DNA of 64,000 bases. Origin: Brachionus koreanus (lineage: Eukaryota > Rotifera > Eurotatoria > Ploima > Brachionidae). The notes beneath the pieces were generated by a model that was not told where the DNA came from, did no database searches, and saw nothing but the letters and a program-made list of their open reading frames with translations. Positions within the stretch are counted from its first letter, which is position 1; every line of letters starts with the position of its first letter. The position numbers and the translations under genes were made by a program. Shown in pieces: positions 62,890 through 64,000 of the stretch. Location: the NCBI GenBank assembly GCA_016987375.1, contig PJRA01000005.1, positions 2,376,345 through 2,440,344 on the forward strand, given 5' to 3'.

Positions 62890-64000
62890 AACAGCGCAGG
62901 TGAAACTGTTGTTGAAAAAGATTCAATTGCAAACATCTTAAATAGTCACTTCAGCTCTGTTTTCGCCAAAGAAGAGCCAAGCAATCAGCTGCCAACCTTT
63001 TGCTCACGCACCTCCGAAATAATAGACACAATCACAATCACACAAGACATAGTCGCTAAACTACTATCCAAGCTTAACCCCAACAAGTCAACCGGAAATG
63101 ACCGAGTCCATCCATGTGTGCTCAAAGAATGTGCACAAACTCTCGCTAAACCTCTTACAATTATTTACCAACGCTCACTAGACACAAGCAAACTACCTAA
63201 AGCCTGGCTTGAAGCTAATGTTACTCCGCTCTTTAAGAAAGGTAACACAGCCGACGCTTCGAATTATCGTCCGATATCGCTCACATCTGTACCATGTAAA
63301 ATCTTGGAGAAAATAATAAAAACTCAACTAATGTCCTTTCTTTATCAAAACAAATTAATCGCAAAACAACAACACGGATTTGTCAACAAGAAAGCTTGCG
63401 TGACTAATTTGGAATCAGTGGATTATGGAACCATATCATATCAAAACCATATCAAAACTCAACTCACTAGACATTCTTTTTCTTGACTTTGCCAAAGCCT
63501 TTGATAAAGTTCCTCACAGAAGATTAAATCACAAACTTTCAGCTCATGGTATTAGCGGCAGTCTTCTAAATTGGATTAGAGCCTTTTTGACAAGAAGGAA
63601 ACAACGCGTTGTACTCGGTGATGCGATTTCCAACTGGACAAACGTAGACAGCGTTGTCCCACAGGGATCTGTCCTCGGCCCAACTTTATTTATCATCTAC
63701 ATAAACGACCTTCCGGACTCACTTACAAACATTTGCAAAATGTACGCCGATGATACGAAGATATTGGCAGAGATCAAAGCAGGTTCAGTAACCCAGGATA
63801 TTAACAGCTTACAAAATGACATTGACACAATCACCAACTGGACAAACACATGGCTAATGCGTCTAAACATCGCAAAGTGTAAAATTATGCACGTTGGCAA
63901 GAACAACCCAAAATCGAATTACACTATACTGGACTACGATTCAAAAAACAAGCTGCAAATTGTCAAAACCGAATGCGAAAGAGATTTAGGAGTTCTGATC
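62890..64000 (+). mobile_element. LINE reverse transcriptase, frameshifted, runs off the edge
   Basis: The plus strand encodes a jockey/CR1-like reverse transcriptase from the segment before the fingers (LNSHFSSVFAKEEPSNQLPT) through KSTGNDRVHP, SNYRPISLTSVPCKILEKII and KQQHGFVNKKACVTN. Near 63430-63475 a small duplication-like disturbance shifts the frame; the next frame has FLDFAKAFDKVPH, VPQGSVLGPTLFIIYINDLP, the catalytic MYADDTKI, and continues to ERDLGVLI at the last base. The 5' side is truncated near 62890: there is no endonuclease. Base composition is visibly less AT-rich than the host DNA, which suggests recent insertion. Confidence 0.9.

Overview
The window is nuclear DNA from a small-genome animal. 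It is strongly AT-rich. Genes have canonical GT-AG introns that are mostly about 45-60 bp, with a few long introns packed with transposon relics. The gene set (mediator, nucleoporin, ncBAF subunit, axonemal dynein assembly factor, aromatic amino acid decarboxylase, doublecortin kinase) is metazoan and implies motile cilia. The compact AT-rich genes, the secreted and membrane Cys-rich proteins and the bacterial-looking glycosidase modules make a monogonont (Brachionus-like) rotifer my best guess. That is an inference; no species-diagnostic sequence is present.

Layout: 1-8.7 kb carries one two-exon minus-strand gene. It encodes a predicted surface protein of about 2257 residues with three glycosidase-like modules, EGF repeats, a GPS motif and a GPI-like tail. 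8.7-13.2 kb is non-genic with LINE fossils. UBE2J2 (minus) and TTC12 (plus) are head-to-head at 13.2-18.2 kb. A type II membrane C-type lectin (minus) lies at 19.5-21.4 kb. A tRNA-like/LINE endonuclease fossil is at 22.8-23.3 kb. A doublecortin-like kinase (minus) spans 23.7-28.3 kb. An AADC gene (minus) is at 30.0-31.8 kb. 32-38.6 kb is a transposon landscape that includes an initiator tRNA-Met gene and a complete but defective mariner-type element. An acid lipase (minus) is at 38.6-39.8 kb. NUP188 (minus, 14 exons) fills 40.1-49.9 kb and is head-to-head with MED29 (plus) at 50.0-50.7 kb. A hAT-type MITE with intact 8-bp target duplications is at 51.3-51.9 kb. BICRA/GLTSCR1 (plus, two coding exons) spans 54.2-59.0 kb. 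Two paralogous small secreted Cys-pattern proteins sit tail-to-tail at 60.4-62.1 kb with only 18 bp between stop codons. A LINE reverse transcriptase runs off the right edge.

The genes do not form a pathway. The recurrent architectural themes are very short divergent promoters (154 and 272 bp), overlapping 3' ends, and insertion of mobile DNA almost only into a few long introns and intergenic gaps. The most unusual content is the three-module glycosidase/EGF/GPS surface protein, whose first module has lost both catalytic glutamates, and the twin secreted protein family. All exon models were built by hand from splice motifs, reading-frame phase and remembered family patterns; no alignment or transcript was available.
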